Assembly: GCF_020379485.1 (NCBI RefSeq)
Contig: NC_063452.1
Coordinates: 32,821,608 to 32,885,607 of the forward strand
Direction of reading: 5' to 3'
From: Brassica napus
Lineage: Eukaryota > Streptophyta > Magnoliopsida > Brassicales > Brassicaceae
DNA: 64,000 bases
The notes below the pieces were generated by a model. It had not been told where the DNA came from. It did not search any database and saw only the letters and a list, made by a program, of their open reading frames with translations. Below, in pieces: positions 24,736 through 36,103 of this stretch. The first letter of the stretch is position 1; every line of letters begins with the position of its first letter. The position numbers and the translations under genes were made by a program.

Positions 24736-26019
24736 TGTTGGGGTCAAAATCGGTCACGACAAAATCAATGTCTGAAAGTCCGTGTTGAGGTCGAAAACGG
24801 TTGCAACGAAGTTAATGTCAAAATCCCCGAAGAAGAAAACGTAGAAACCTTCTTCGACAAATACTTTTTCAAAATAGATTCTTCTTTACGAAAAGCTTTG
24901 GGGAAGAAACGCGAGTCATCGGACAAGAGCTCGAAGAGGGTCGCTACGCAGCAACCGAACGCATGTTCTGCTCGGTCGCTACGTAGCGACCGAGCTCGAC
25001 CCAAAGCACGGTCGCTACGTAGCGTCTGGGCTCGAGCAACAGCTCGATCGCTACGTAGCGACCGAGCTTAAGCCAAAGCTCGGTCGCTACGTAGCGACCG
25101 AGCTCGAGCCAAAGCTCGGTCGCTACGTAGCGACCGAGCTCGAGCCAAAGCTCGGTCGCTACGTAGCGACCGAGCTCGAGCCAAAGCTCGATCGCTACGT
25201 AGCGACCGAGCTCTTCCAAAACGTCGATACGACATTAGTCCATGCGTTCTCGTCTACCCTTTGATGCTATCTCAAGAAGACCGTAGCGAACCCAATTCAT
25301 GATTCCCCGCCATTCTAAGTTATCGATCAAACTTTACTGTAAAAACCGCGGAAAGTTCGTTCTTTATCGAAAGAAGCCGTAATAAACGCTTCAAGTCGGA
25401 AGACGGCCCAAAAGGACCTAAGACATGACTCGAGGCCCAACTTACGATTTCTTAACCAACAGCCCGTAAGCCGCATGACAGTTTACGCTTGGTTGGCAAG
25501 GAAAGATAAATGTCAAGTTTCTGCGGATAAATACGAAATTTTGAAGATAATTACGAAGATCGGAAAAAATGGAATAACTCCATTTGGCGACTTAAGGGTA
25601 GAAGGGGAAAAGCGTAAACCGACCTTGGAGCCAATATATAAGGAGTCCTAGGCGAGAGGCATGGAGGAGTATTTTTTAGAGAAAACTTAGCTCTTAGAGC
25701 AATTAGGCAACTTTCCATTTTTGTTATTTCGAGCTGCGACTCAATTAGGTTTAGCCGTCTTAGGGTTGCTAGAACTAGGAATCTCGTCGACAGCTCTCGA
25801 GCCCAGGCTTATACCTTGTTGTAAACGCTCATACGCAAATTCGGAATAAGACTTCTCTTTGCTCTCTTCTTACGATTTTTATACTTCTTCGTTGTCATTA
25901 TCGTGTTCTGATTTGCTTGGCTTGTGGTATTAGCAGATATCCGGGACCACTCAGAAATTAGGGTTTTCCTAGTTTCCTTATTTAAATGGAAATCGACTGT
26001 GCGAATTTCGGTTCCCACA
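24736..26019 (+). repeat. Element D 5' LTR
   Basis: TGTTGGGGTCAAAATCGG to CGGTTCCCACA, TATA box at 25635-25642. It holds seven palindrome units, against one in the 3' LTR. Confidence 0.92.
24970..25211. repeat. Seven tandem copies of a 26-bp palindrome, 36-bp period
   Basis: The unit is GCT + CGGTCGCTACGTAGCGACCG + AGC, a perfect 26-bp palindrome, followed by the linker tcgagccaaa. Period is exactly 36 bp for the last copies (25077, 25113, 25149, 25185). Copy 2 is damaged on one arm. Both strands translate as repeats such as LGRYVATEL, which explains spurious ORFs here. Confidence 0.95.
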
Positions 26020-26049
26020 GTTTGGCGCTAGAAGGAGGGGGGGGGGGGG
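26020..26049 (+). other. Element D primer-binding site and G13 tract
   Basis: GTTTGGCGCTAGAAGGA then 13 consecutive G (26037-26049), the same arrangement as in element C. Confidence 0.6.
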
Positions 26050-26133
26050 TACGGATCAATCTAACTCTCAGCCACAAAATGCTTGATCAAAACAATGTCT
26101 TGAAACACGAGAGACAAAATCGTAGTTTGAAAT

Positions 26134-26470
26134 AACGCTACGTAGCGACCGAACACGCACACAGCTCGGTCACTACGTAGCGACCGAGCATGCACACAGC
26201 TCGGTCGCTACGTAGAGACCGAGCACGCACACAGCTCGGTCGCTACGTAGCGACCGAGCACGCACACAGCTCGGTCGCTATGTAGCGACCGAGCACGCAC
26301 ACAGCTCGGTCGTTACGTAGCGACCGAGCACGCACACAGCTCGGTCGCTACGTAGCGACCGAACACGCACACAGCTCGGTCGCTACGTAGCGACCGAGCA
26401 CGCACACAGTTTGGTCGCTACGTAGCGACCGAGCACGCACATGGCTCGGTCGCTACGTAGCGAATGAGCT
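26134..26470. repeat. Internal palindrome array, 35-bp period
   Basis: About nine copies of the same palindrome as in the LTR, with a different linker (acgcacaca) and period 35. Point changes distinguish copies (tatgtag, cgttacg, tagagacc). A half unit begins the array. A further half motif, cgctacgtagcgacctg, continues into the neighbouring 182-bp repeat. Confidence 0.95.
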
Positions 26471-26489
26471 CAAGCCAACTCTCCACTTG

Positions 26490-27175
26490 CTACGTAGCGA
26501 CCTGCAAGGCTTCAGAAAGGTCCTCCTTTGCGTTCTCGTTTGAATTCTCATCGAAACGCTTTTTGTTTCGTCTCAATCGGAGTTTCCGTTGAGATTTTAC
26601 GACGAAAACAAGTAGGACTCTTCTTGGCTTGCTTCCACTCGCTACGTAGCGACCTGTCTGACCTTCACTCGCTACATAGCGACCTGTAAGGCCTCAGAAA
26701 GGTCCTCCTTTAGGTTCTCTTTTGAATCCTCATCGAAACGCTTTTCGTTTCGCCTCAATCGGAGTTTCCGTTGAGATTTTACGACGAAAACAAGTAGGAT
26801 TCTTCTTGGCTTGCTTCCACTCGCTACGTAGCGACCTGTCTGACCTTCACTCGCTACATAGCAACCTGTCAGGCCTCAGAAAGGTCCTCCTTTAGATTCT
26901 CTTTTGAATCCTCATCGAAACGCTTTTCGTTTCGTCTCAATCGGAGTTTCCGTTGAGATTTTACGACGAAAACAAGTAGGACTCTGCTTGGCTTGCTTCC
27001 ACTCGCTACGTAGCGACCTGTCTGACCTTCAATCGCTACATAGCGACCTGTCAGGCCTCAGAAAGGTCCTCCTTTAGGTTCTCTTTTGAATCCTCATAGA
27101 AACGCTTTTCGTTTCGTCTCAATCGGAATTTTCGTTGAGATTTTACGACAAAAACAAGTAGGACTCGTCTAAACT
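26490..27175. repeat. 182-bp tandem repeat
   Basis: agtagga recurs at 26611, 26793, 26975 and 27157, an exact 182-bp period. Each unit holds two half-palindromes (actcgctacgtagcgacctg, actcgctacatagcgacctg), a cgaaacgcttttcgtttcg hairpin and ttccgttgagattttacgac. Confidence 0.92.
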
Positions 27176-30167
27176 CCTTCGCTTGCTCCTACTCGCCCTT
27201 ACCTCCATCTTTGTGTTCTCTTTCAAATCTCGATCGAAACGTCTCTTGTTTCATCTTGATTGGAGTTACCATTGAAACTTTACGATAAAAAACCCGCAAA
27301 GACTTGTTTTCTCGCTTGGATTCAGATTAATCGTATAAAACGGCAACGGTTAACTTAACACCTTAGCCGCCTCAACTATACGATTACGTTGAACCTTTTT
27401 ATAAAAATTAACGTCATATCTAAGGAGAAGATAAAAGTCAAGTTTAAAGGATAAAGACCAATATCGAAAATGGCGAACATACATGAGAAGAGGAAGGGGA
27501 AATAAGCAAGCAAAACTGAGAAGAGATAAAACAGCATCTTCGGGAGAACTAAGGTATATCCAACTTGAGATTTTTGAAATCAGACTTGGAATTTTCAAAT
27601 TACTAAGAAATAAAAACGCCTTTGAGACTGCCATAGAAATTTAGGGAACGTAAAACCTAGGTGGATAGTCTAGCGAACTAAGTCTTAGGCGAATTTTCTT
27701 GTCTCGATATATCATTCCATAACTGTTCAGCCAGATCTTGCAAACCGATCTAAACTCTCCGAAAATCGAGAAACGATCGCCACACATATCAAGCTTGCTT
27801 CCTAAAGAGAGAAAAAACTAGAGACATGAACATCGTCTTAAAACCGATTCGTTTCTAGCAATTTTCTCGGAACCGACATATTCCAAGTCGTCAAAGTTGA
27901 ACCAAACCAAATCACAGTCCAAGCGTCGTCTTTAAATCGTCCAGGATTATTGATCATTTCAAACCTTAGAAGAAGAAACGTACACAACCCTTCAAAGTAT
28001 CGGTTCAACTGATTTCTTTCGTAAAAAAAAACAAGGGGGAGTAGGTACGTATACTATACTCGTATACTCCCAAACTTCAAAAACTTTTGCAAATTGTCAA
28101 GAAAAAGATTTTGTCAAAGCAAATCGTCTCAAATAGGCAAACGACAATCTCAAATTTGTCTAAATGCTAGCAACATATCCAGATGATCATGAACATAATC
28201 TCAAAGACTATACATCATTTCTTGTCGCAATCATGCGTACAGAAAACATATACCAATATCAAACTGAAACTCGACGATTAGCCAAAGTATTGAATCATTT
28301 TCCAGTTTTAGAAAGCCAGTTTCGTTTAAAAATTTCTACGAGAAATCTTCATTCACCAAAGCATTTCTTTCAGTTTCCGTGGTACCAAGTGAGCCTCGGA
28401 AAAGCATCGAAAACATTTGTGACGAAGAAAACTCGAGAATAGATGTAGCATCGTGCACAAAGAGACGCTTTCCTCCTGATGGTGGCTAGATCCACCTCTG
28501 GTCGACCAATTCGTTCCAGAAACGAATGTGTCATGAGAATCCTTTCATAAAACCTATGAAAAACGTTCTGCGACTAGATCGTAATGAAATAAACTTCAGT
28601 AACACTCCATGAGTAACTCCAAGCAACTTTCACCTAGGATCAAAATCACGGCAGAAACGTTTCTCGTGAAACCCACAGAAACAACGCTACATTAACATAT
28701 GTTTACATATCACCGATCTACAAACTTCGTAAAACCGGTCCCCGTTACTTACGCGAAAAATCCTTCGTACAATCAGACCAAGTCTTATGAAGAAACTTTC
28801 TAAAGTTAACATAACAGGCTTTATGAAGAACCATGCGGCTCGCTGGCTTCTTCTTTTCTTTTCCCTCGGTCACATCCGAGAAGGCAGTCGTCCCGCCACT
28901 GACTCCACACTGGTTATGTAGCAAACCTCTTGGGCTTCGTCTTCCTCAAGCAAAAAAGATTCGATTTTCATAAGACTATAGGTCACATTGTACGAAATTT
29001 TCTTCGTATAACTGAAACCTAGAGCGGAGAATCGTTTTCTGCGACTATCGGCCATATTAGCATGGATAACCCCGTCAAACTTGGCCTATCAATCTCAACA
29101 AGCTCTCTTTGGCCCTCGGTCAATTACGCCTTCCACTAAAGGTCCAAACCAATATTTGCCATCCCCTTTAAGGACGATCGTAAACTAACATGACCTTAAA
29201 TGTTAAAGTACCATGGTCTAATCCTTGACCTACAACATCCTTGGCTATCTGAGTGAACACATCTCTCACGCCAAGCCAAACTATTTGAGAAACCATAGCT
29301 CCATCACTTAACGGCTAAACGACAATCTACGATTTGTCTAAAAACGTCCTGTGACTATTAAGAGAATAATTATCGTATAGCCTACAGTCGGAAGTCATAT
29401 GATAAATTCTTCGTAACGAAACTCAGTCCTAACAACCAAATGGTTAAAGGAGGATTTAAACTTTTCGAAAATTGACCGAGTTCAATACGCTCCACAATTC
29501 ACTTTAAGCCCGCAACGTTTTACCCATAATAAGCGGCATGTAAGGAAAAATCTGTAACTAAGCTTCTAAAGCTATACGAAACATCCTAAAAAAAAAATTT
29601 GCACGAAATAGATCTCGGAAAGCCAACACTTCACAAAGCACTATGAAGGAAAACGCTTCTTCCCAGGAAAAGATTTACGCGATACCTCAGTCCTAATTCC
29701 TCGATCGCAAATCAAATTATTAGCATCCAAACAGGAACAACAATTTTGGCTGCGAACACCCGTAGTCAAACAAGAACGTTTCTCAAACGCAGGGCTAAGA
29801 CTAAACCCTTGCAACATCGCAAAACATCTTCATGCCCGCGAACATTTCAAGCAAGAAACGCGGCATACGAAAGAATAACAAATCATCAGCCTCGCGAGAC
29901 GTCGTAGACGCCTGAAGATTCGTTCTTCGACGAAATTTCCTTCCTCAATAAAAACACTTTCTTGGAAGACCAGACAGTCGTACGCACTAACATCTTCTCA
30001 AAACATATCCTTCGCGAAGACTCGAAACGGTATTTTTTACCATTAAGTTTGTTGCTGATCACAACGAGCTCGCTTAACGTCCTAAACAGACTTAGCCATC
30101 TCGTGGAGATGACTCTCGTACATCCGACACAAGGATAATAACGCAATAAAAGAAACCCAAAATTTTT
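27176..30167 (+). other. Element D internal non-coding region
   Basis: No conserved retroelement domain or credible ORF. It contains the cgtatactcgtatactcc-type block (near 28045) that also follows integrase in element C, so it derives from a Tat post-pol spacer. Confidence 0.6.
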
Positions 30168-30530
30168 GGTCAGCACTTCCAGGAGGCTTAAAAATTGTCC
30201 TTGGAGAGATGCTCGGTTCCAACCATACAAGTCGTATAAGCCGAGAACCCATCGCGGACTTTAAATCGGTATGGAATCAGGATGAAACTGAAACGGGATA
30301 CGTAAGTCGAATTAGTCATCGCACCCTCTAAAACCAGGAGTAAACCTAGGTCTTTCCCTAAACCCAGCGCACTGGTCTCTAACATCTCTAGGCATAGTAT
30401 CAAAAACCTTGATACGAGATCCCAAAATTTGTCTCTTTCCCAATATTCGAGCGTCTTCAGAAATCCCGCAAGATTTACACACTGCGGAAAACTCTCGAAA
30501 CAGATCACATATATAGCAGTTCACACAGAG
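30168..30530 (+). repeat. Conserved Tat spacer block
   Basis: cttaaaaattgtc, gagatgctcg and ataagccgagaacc followed by ggactttaaatcggta recur in C (about 32955-33330) and F (about 48772-49075), always between pol and the purine tract. Non-coding. It may hold 3'-end or packaging signals; this is inference. Confidence 0.65.
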
Positions 30531-30892
30531 TTAGATTACGAGATGACAACTCGTAGTCTTCTTTCTACACCCATATAAAATGCCATCGGCAGCAACACGC
30601 CTGAAAACCGCTACATAAAAACTAGACCGTAAAGGTCTCGCTGGAAAACAAGTCATAAGAACCTTAACTCCAAGACGAACTATGAAAGGCTTGATCCCTT
30701 CAACAAAGGTACGTAGGCAGCCGTCATAAGGCGCAGCCCCAATCTAATCGCGTTCTACTCTTAGAAGAGCGAGAAGACCACTTACCACGAACCTTTTCGA
30801 CCATTAATTCCGCCTAAGTCACCTAACTTGCCAAGCCACTCGCTAAAACCTCACGCTAGAAGGTCATGGTTCTAACGAGCTGGGGGGCTAAC

Positions 30893-31856
30893 TGTTGGGG
30901 TCAAAATCGGTCACGACGGAATCAATGTCTGAAAGTCCGTGTTGAGGTCGAAAACGGTTGCAACAAAGTTAACGTCAAAATCCCCGAAGAAGAAAACGTA
31001 GAAACCTTCTTCGATAAATAATTTTTCGAAATAGATTCTTCTTTACGAAAAGCTTTGCGGAAGAAACGCGAGTCATCGGACAAGAGCTCGAAGAGGGTCG
31101 CTACGCAGCAACCGAACGCATGTTCCCCTCTGTCGCTACGTAGCGACCGAGCTCTTCCGAAATGTCGATATCGATCAAACTTTACCGTAAAAACCGCGGA
31201 AAGTTCGTTCTTTGTCGAAAGAAGCCGTAATAAACGCTTCAAGTCGGAAAACGGCCCAAAGGGACCTAAGACATGACTCGAGGTCCAACTTACGATTTCT
31301 TAACCAACAGCCCATAAGCCGCATGACGGTTGATGCTTGGTTCGCAAGGAAAGATAAATGTCAAGTTTCCGCGGATAAATACGAAATTTTGAAGATAATT
31401 ACGAAGATCGGAAAAAATGGAATAACTCCATTTTTATGCTATGGCGACTTAAGGGCAGACCTTGGAGCCAGTATATAAGGAGTCCTAGGCGAGAGGCATG
31501 GAGGAGGATTTTTCAGAGAAAACTTAGCACTTAGAGCAATTAGGCAACTTTCCGTTTTTGTGATTTTGAGCTGCGACTCAATTAGGTGTAGCCGTCTTAG
31601 AGTTGCTAGAACTAGGAATATCGCCGACAGCTCTCGAGCCCAGGCTTATACCTTGTTGTAAATGCTCATACGCAAATTCGGAATAAGACTTCTCTTTGCT
31701 CTCTTCTTACGATTTTTATACTTCTTCGTTGTCATTATCGTGTTCTGATTTGCTTGGCGTGTGGTATTAGCAGATATCCGGGACCTCTGGAAAATTAGGG
31801 TTTTCCTAGTTTCCTTATTTAAACGGAAATCGACAGTGCGAATTTTGGTTCCCACA
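30893..31856 (+). repeat. Element D 3' LTR
   Basis: 964 bp. Relative to the 5' LTR it has one palindrome unit instead of seven and lacks about 95 bp between gtcgata and tcgatcaaac. These two differences account for nearly all of the 320-bp length gap. Confidence 0.92.
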
Positions 31857-31861
31857 ATCCG

Positions 31862-32434
31862 CAGTGTAACGGACAAGCTGAAACGATTAATAAAACCATT
31901 CTCGACGGACTGAAGAAACGCTTAGAGGCCAAAAAAGGCCGGTGGGCCGACGAACTCGAGGGAGTCCTCTGGTCCCACCGTACCACCCCGAGGCGAGCAA
32001 TAGGGGAAACCCCTTTCGCTCTGGTGTACGGAACGGAATGCATGATTCCCGCAGAAGTAGAGTTCCCCGGTGTTCGAAGAAGATTACTTCCCGAATAAGA
32101 GGAGCTCAACAACGCAATGCTCCTCGACAATCTCGATCTCATTAACAAGCGCCGAGGTCGAGCGCTCATCCGAATCCAAAATTACCAACACGCAGCCGTA
32201 AAGTACTGCAATTCCAACGTACGGAATCGTAGATTTAATCAGGGAGATCTGGTCCTTCGCAAAGTCTTCCAAAACACCGATGAACAAAACGCGGGAAAAC
32301 TCTGAGCAAACTGGGAAGGACCCTATAAAATCGAAAAAGTCGTCCGACCGGACTCCTATGAAATTGCCAACATGCAAGGCATAAAAATTCCAAGGACCCT
32401 GAACGCGATGCATCTAAAAAAATACTATCACTAA
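31862..32434 (+). pseudogene. Element C integrase, C-terminal part
   Basis: It resumes after the TSD with [20 protein letters not shown] (catalytic Glu present), [40 protein letters not shown] and the C-terminal NWEGPYKIEKVVRPDSYEIA, ending HLKKYYH-stop at 32432-32434. In-frame stops occur after RRRLLPE and after AGKL. Confidence 0.85.
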
Positions 32435-33798
32435 ACAAACCAACTCATAATAACCGAACTACGAGATGGCTTGATCTCCATAAGGAGTACGTAGGCAGTT
32501 TGTCGAAAGGCAAATTCAGCTGTCCCCCCTTATTAAAAGGGGGGGGGGAGTGGATACGTATACTCGTATACTCTCAAAACTGGGAAACATCTGACCACGC
32601 CTTTGATGTTTCCGACATACCTTAACCAAGCATATTATCTTTCACCCGCAAAACATTTTCGATATGCAAAAATAAATAGCCGTTAGGAGAAGCAGCCTTT
32701 GGCATCGTGAGACGTTGCGAGAGATGCCTCGAGAGTTACTTCTTCCGAACGACGAAAACGGACACTCCGTCATAAAACGACGAACATTTTAACACATATC
32801 TTGCGCAAAAAACTCTAAACGACGGCATCTGCCGCCATGTTCGGTGCTGATCACATCGAACTCTTGAACGTCCATAACAGACATAGCCATCTCACGAAGA
32901 TGACTCTCGTACATCCGACACAAGGATAATAGCGCTATAAAAGAAACCCGAAATTTTGGTCCAGCACTTCTGGTTGGCTTAAAAATTGTCTCCAGAGAGA
33001 TGCTCGATTCATATCTAACAAGTCATATAAGCCGAGAACCTATCGCAGACTTTAAATCGGTACGAATCAGGTTAAAATTGCGACAGATAAATCGATAGCC
33101 GGCTAGTCACCGCATAAAATCTTAAAACCGAAAGTAAACCTAGGTCTTGCCCTAAACCCAGCGCACTGGTCTCTAACATCTCAAGGCATGATATCCAAAA
33201 GATACGAGATCCCAAAACCATGCCTCTATGTTTATATTTGACATTTTCAGATATCCCGCGAAGTCGATATCTCGCGGAAAAACTCTCGAAACAGATCTCG
33301 AATGAAACATTTCACATCGAAGAAGGATATGAGACGACAACTCATCACCCTTCTTCCACGCCATACGTACACTTATGAAAAATGTAACTCGATCATCTTG
33401 TCATAAAAAGAAAGCCGCAGAGCGGCAGGGATTCAAAGCCACATATGGCCAGTCCCGAAACACGAAATGAGGCCATTTAAGGCCAAAACATCAAACATTA
33501 AAAAAAAAAAAAAAAAAAAAATCTCCCCCGCAAGAGATCTAACCAAAGTCATCCTCAGAACTCACGCTCCCTCTTCACCCGTCGCTTCGTCCAAGCCTGG
33601 AGCCGCATCACCTCCGCCTTCTCCAAGCACCAGATCTTTCCCCTCTGGGCCTTCTGAACACATCGGAAGAGAGCAGGCGGATTTCAGGTCAGCTAGGATG
33701 AGATCAAAATCTCCATCCACGACTGCCAAATCTCCCTTGCAGCCGGACAGTCGGGCCTCTTCGGCCTCTAAGGTCGGAGGAGTCTCGCTCTGGAACGA
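32435..33798 (+). other. Element C post-pol spacer
   Basis: Non-coding. It holds a G10 run (32529-32538), the cgtatactcgtatactc block, the conserved spacer at about 32955-33330 and an A-rich run at 33500-33520. Plus-strand ORFs here are not conserved. Confidence 0.6.
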
Positions 33799-34796
33799 CT
33801 AAACCACGGCCATCCCGCCCTCAATCGTCGCCAAGGCTAAATCCCTTTTCCGGATGCGGTCAAGGGAGCCCAGAAAGGCGGAGATCTTTGCCAAGCGAGC
33901 TTGAAACTCAGAACGAAGAGCGTCCTTGGCCTCTCGAATCCTGCGGCTCGCTAACCCTACATCGCCCTCGATCTGACGCTGAAGACGACGCACCTCCGAA
34001 GATTTGGCCTTCCTGGTTTTCTTTTCCTTAACTCGCCGTGTTCCCGAGGTCCCTCTCGAGCTCCCCTATCGCGACCTCGAGTTTCGACACTTTCACGGAG
34101 TGAGAATCGTTGACGACTAGTCTCATAACCGCACTCACCGGCGAGACGACTAGTCTCATAACCGCACTCACTGATCATCCCATCGATCAACAACATGAAC
34201 TGCGAAACGAAAAGAAAGTTAGGGATCCGTTGTCTTTCAGAGAAATATGTAACAATCAAGAGAGTAATCGAGCGACAAACCTTCCCGCGAAGCCCCAACG
34301 CTATGCTCGAGTCTCCTTGCTGCGAAGATTCCCCCTCGCCGCCCTTGGTAAACTTCCTCTTCCGGCCCTTAGGCTGAGAAACCGGAACAACACTAGGAGC
34401 GCGTAGCGCTAGAACGATCTCTTTCCTGGCCGGAGGAGGAGGCATAGAGTCAGCGGCCCTCTCCTTATCTTCGACGAGAATCGGAGTCGTGGACGATCCA
34501 GCAGGTAAAGCCGAAGCATCCGGAATGACCGAGCCTGCGAGAGTTCCCGTATCTCGCGGAGTTACGCCCTCGGTCCCATGACCCGGAACAACGGCCAATG
34601 CAGAAGAGGACGGGAACTTGGCGCCGGCTCGAACCTGTTCTTTCTCGGCTTGGCGACAAACTAGTCTCTCTCGAAAGGAGAGATGGTCGGCAACGCAAGC
34701 CGGTGCTTCGACCGGAGAGGTCGAAATCGGCGCCGGAGAAGTGGCCTCGCCCATCTCCACATCGGAACTTCTCTTGTCACCGTGGGAAGAAGACAT
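33799..34796 (-). pseudogene. Antisense gene of element C
   Basis: ATG at 34796 opens MSSSHGDKRSSDVEMGEATS, followed by a low-complexity Pro/Ser/Thr-rich region and a basic stretch QPKGRKRKFTKGGEGESSQQ (possible nuclear signal). Conservation ends at LGLRGK|gtttgtcgctcg, a donor-like site. The C-terminal exon (ending 33799) is a predicted coiled coil (LQRQIEGDVGLASRRIREAK, RSEFQARLAKISAFLGSL). It reads opposite to gag-pol, between pol and the 3' LTR. It lacks the Transposase_28-like domain of the other copies. Function unknown. Confidence 0.6.
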
Positions 34797-35041
34797 GTTA
34801 AAAGAGATTTGGAGCTAGAGAGGTTTTGAAGGTTTGAAGAAGGGAATGTGTGAAGCAAATAAATGACAAGAGCTCACTACTTATAGAAGTATGGGCTCGG
34901 AATTTTATATTTTTTAATAAACACTTTCTCGAGAATTCTCTTCCGCGGAGTTTGAAGTAAACTTCGTTCAAAACGCCTAACTTTGCCAAAATTGTCAAAC
35001 CGCGCGCTAGAGTATCGACTCTAACGAGCTGGAGGGATAAT

Positions 35042-36103
35042 TGTTGGGGTCAAAAACGGTTACGACGAAGTTAACATTCAAAACTTCCGAAGAAGAAAAC
35101 GAAAAACCTTCTTCGACAAATATTTTTTCGAAATAGATTCTTCCTTACGAAAAGCTTTGCGGAGGAAACACGAGACATCGGACAAGAGCTCGAAAAGGGT
35201 CGCTACGCAACGACCGAACGCGTTTTCCGCTCGGTCGCTACGTAGCGACCGAGCTCGAGCCAAGCTCGGTCGCTACGTAGTGACCGACTTCTTCAGAGAC
35301 GCCGATACGACCTTAGTCCATGCATTCTCGTCTACCCTTCGATGCTATCTCCCGAAGACCGTAGCGAACCCATTTCATGTTTCCTGCCATTTTAAGTCAT
35401 CGATCAAGCTTTACAGTAAAAACTGCGGGAAGTTCACTTTTTATCGAAAGAAGCCGTAATAAACGCCTCGAGTCAGAAGACGGCCCAAAGGGACCTAAGA
35501 CATGACTCGAGGCCCAACTTACGATTTCTTAACCAACAGCCCGTAAGCCGCATGACGATTTATGCTTGGTTTGCGAGAATAGATAAATGTCAAATTTCCG
35601 CGGATAAATACGAAATTTTGAAGATAATTACGAAGATCGGAAAAAATGGAATATCTCCATTTTTATTCTATGGCGGCTTAAGGGCAGAAGAGGAAAAGCG
35701 TAAACCGACCTAGGAGCCAGTATATAAGGAGTCCTAGGCGAGAGGCATGGAGAGACTTTTCTGAGAGCAAACTTAGCACTTAGAGCAATTAGGCAACTTT
35801 TCGTTTTTGTTATTCGAGCTGCGACTCAATTAGGTTTAGCCGTCTTAGGGTTGTTAGAACTAGGAATCTCGCCGACAGCTCTCGAGCTCAGGCTTATACC
35901 TTGTTGTAAACACTCATACGCAAATTCAGTATAAGACTTCTCTTCGCTCTCTTTTTACGATTTCATATAATTTATCGTTGTTATCTCGTGTTCTGATTGC
36001 TGTGCGTGTGGTATTAGCAGATATTCGGGATCTCTGGGAAACTAGGGTTCTCATACTTTCCTAATTTAAACGGAAATCGACAGTACGAATTTCGGTTCCC
36101 ACA
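35042..36103 (+). repeat. Element C 3' LTR
   Basis: TGTTGGGGTCAAAAACGG to CGGTTCCCACA, 1062 bp. It is preceded by gagctggagggataat (purine tract) and holds two palindrome units, against about four diverged ones in the 5' LTR. Confidence 0.92.

Larger units (their letters stand above)
24736..31856 (+). mobile_element. Element D: non-coding Tat-derived LTR element
   Basis: 5' LTR 24736-26019 (1284 bp), 3' LTR 30893-31856 (964 bp), TSD atccg (24731-24735 and 31857-31861). It lies inside the C integrase, whose reading resumes exactly after the TSD. The 4.87-kb interior has PBS, a palindrome array, a 182-bp tandem repeat, a spacer shared with C and F, and a purine tract (gagctggggggctaac), but no gag, pol or antisense ORF. 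A large non-autonomous derivative mobilised by a coding Tat element is the likely interpretation. Confidence 0.9.
21224..36103 (+). mobile_element. Element C: Tat-type LTR retrotransposon, containing element D
   Basis: 5' LTR 21224-22321, 3' LTR 35042-36103, TSD acaag (21219-21223 and 36104-36108). Order: PBS, almost no gag left, protease, reverse transcriptase, RNase H remnant, integrase (split by D), spacer, antisense ORF, purine tract, 3' LTR. This order and the RT motifs fit the Tat lineage. It cannot be autonomous: gag is missing, RT joins RNase H through a deletion, and integrase has stops. Confidence 0.9.

Noticed and set aside
24765..25219. Repetitive ORFs with LGRYVATEL or SLRSDRA units
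   Set aside because: They arise from the palindromic LTR array, which reads open on both strands; the unit is non-coding LTR sequence.
26134..26470. CRISPR array
   Set aside because: Regular 35-bp spacing looks CRISPR-like, but there are no unique spacers, the unit is a full palindrome with a fixed linker, and the host is a plant.
28020..28075. Possible promoter from the tacgtatactatactcg repeats
   Set aside because: The same block recurs in the post-pol spacer of C and cannot be linked to any transcript.
30188..30524. Minus ORFs of 70-106 codons
   Set aside because: They lie in the conserved Tat spacer block and are not kept open in the C and F copies.
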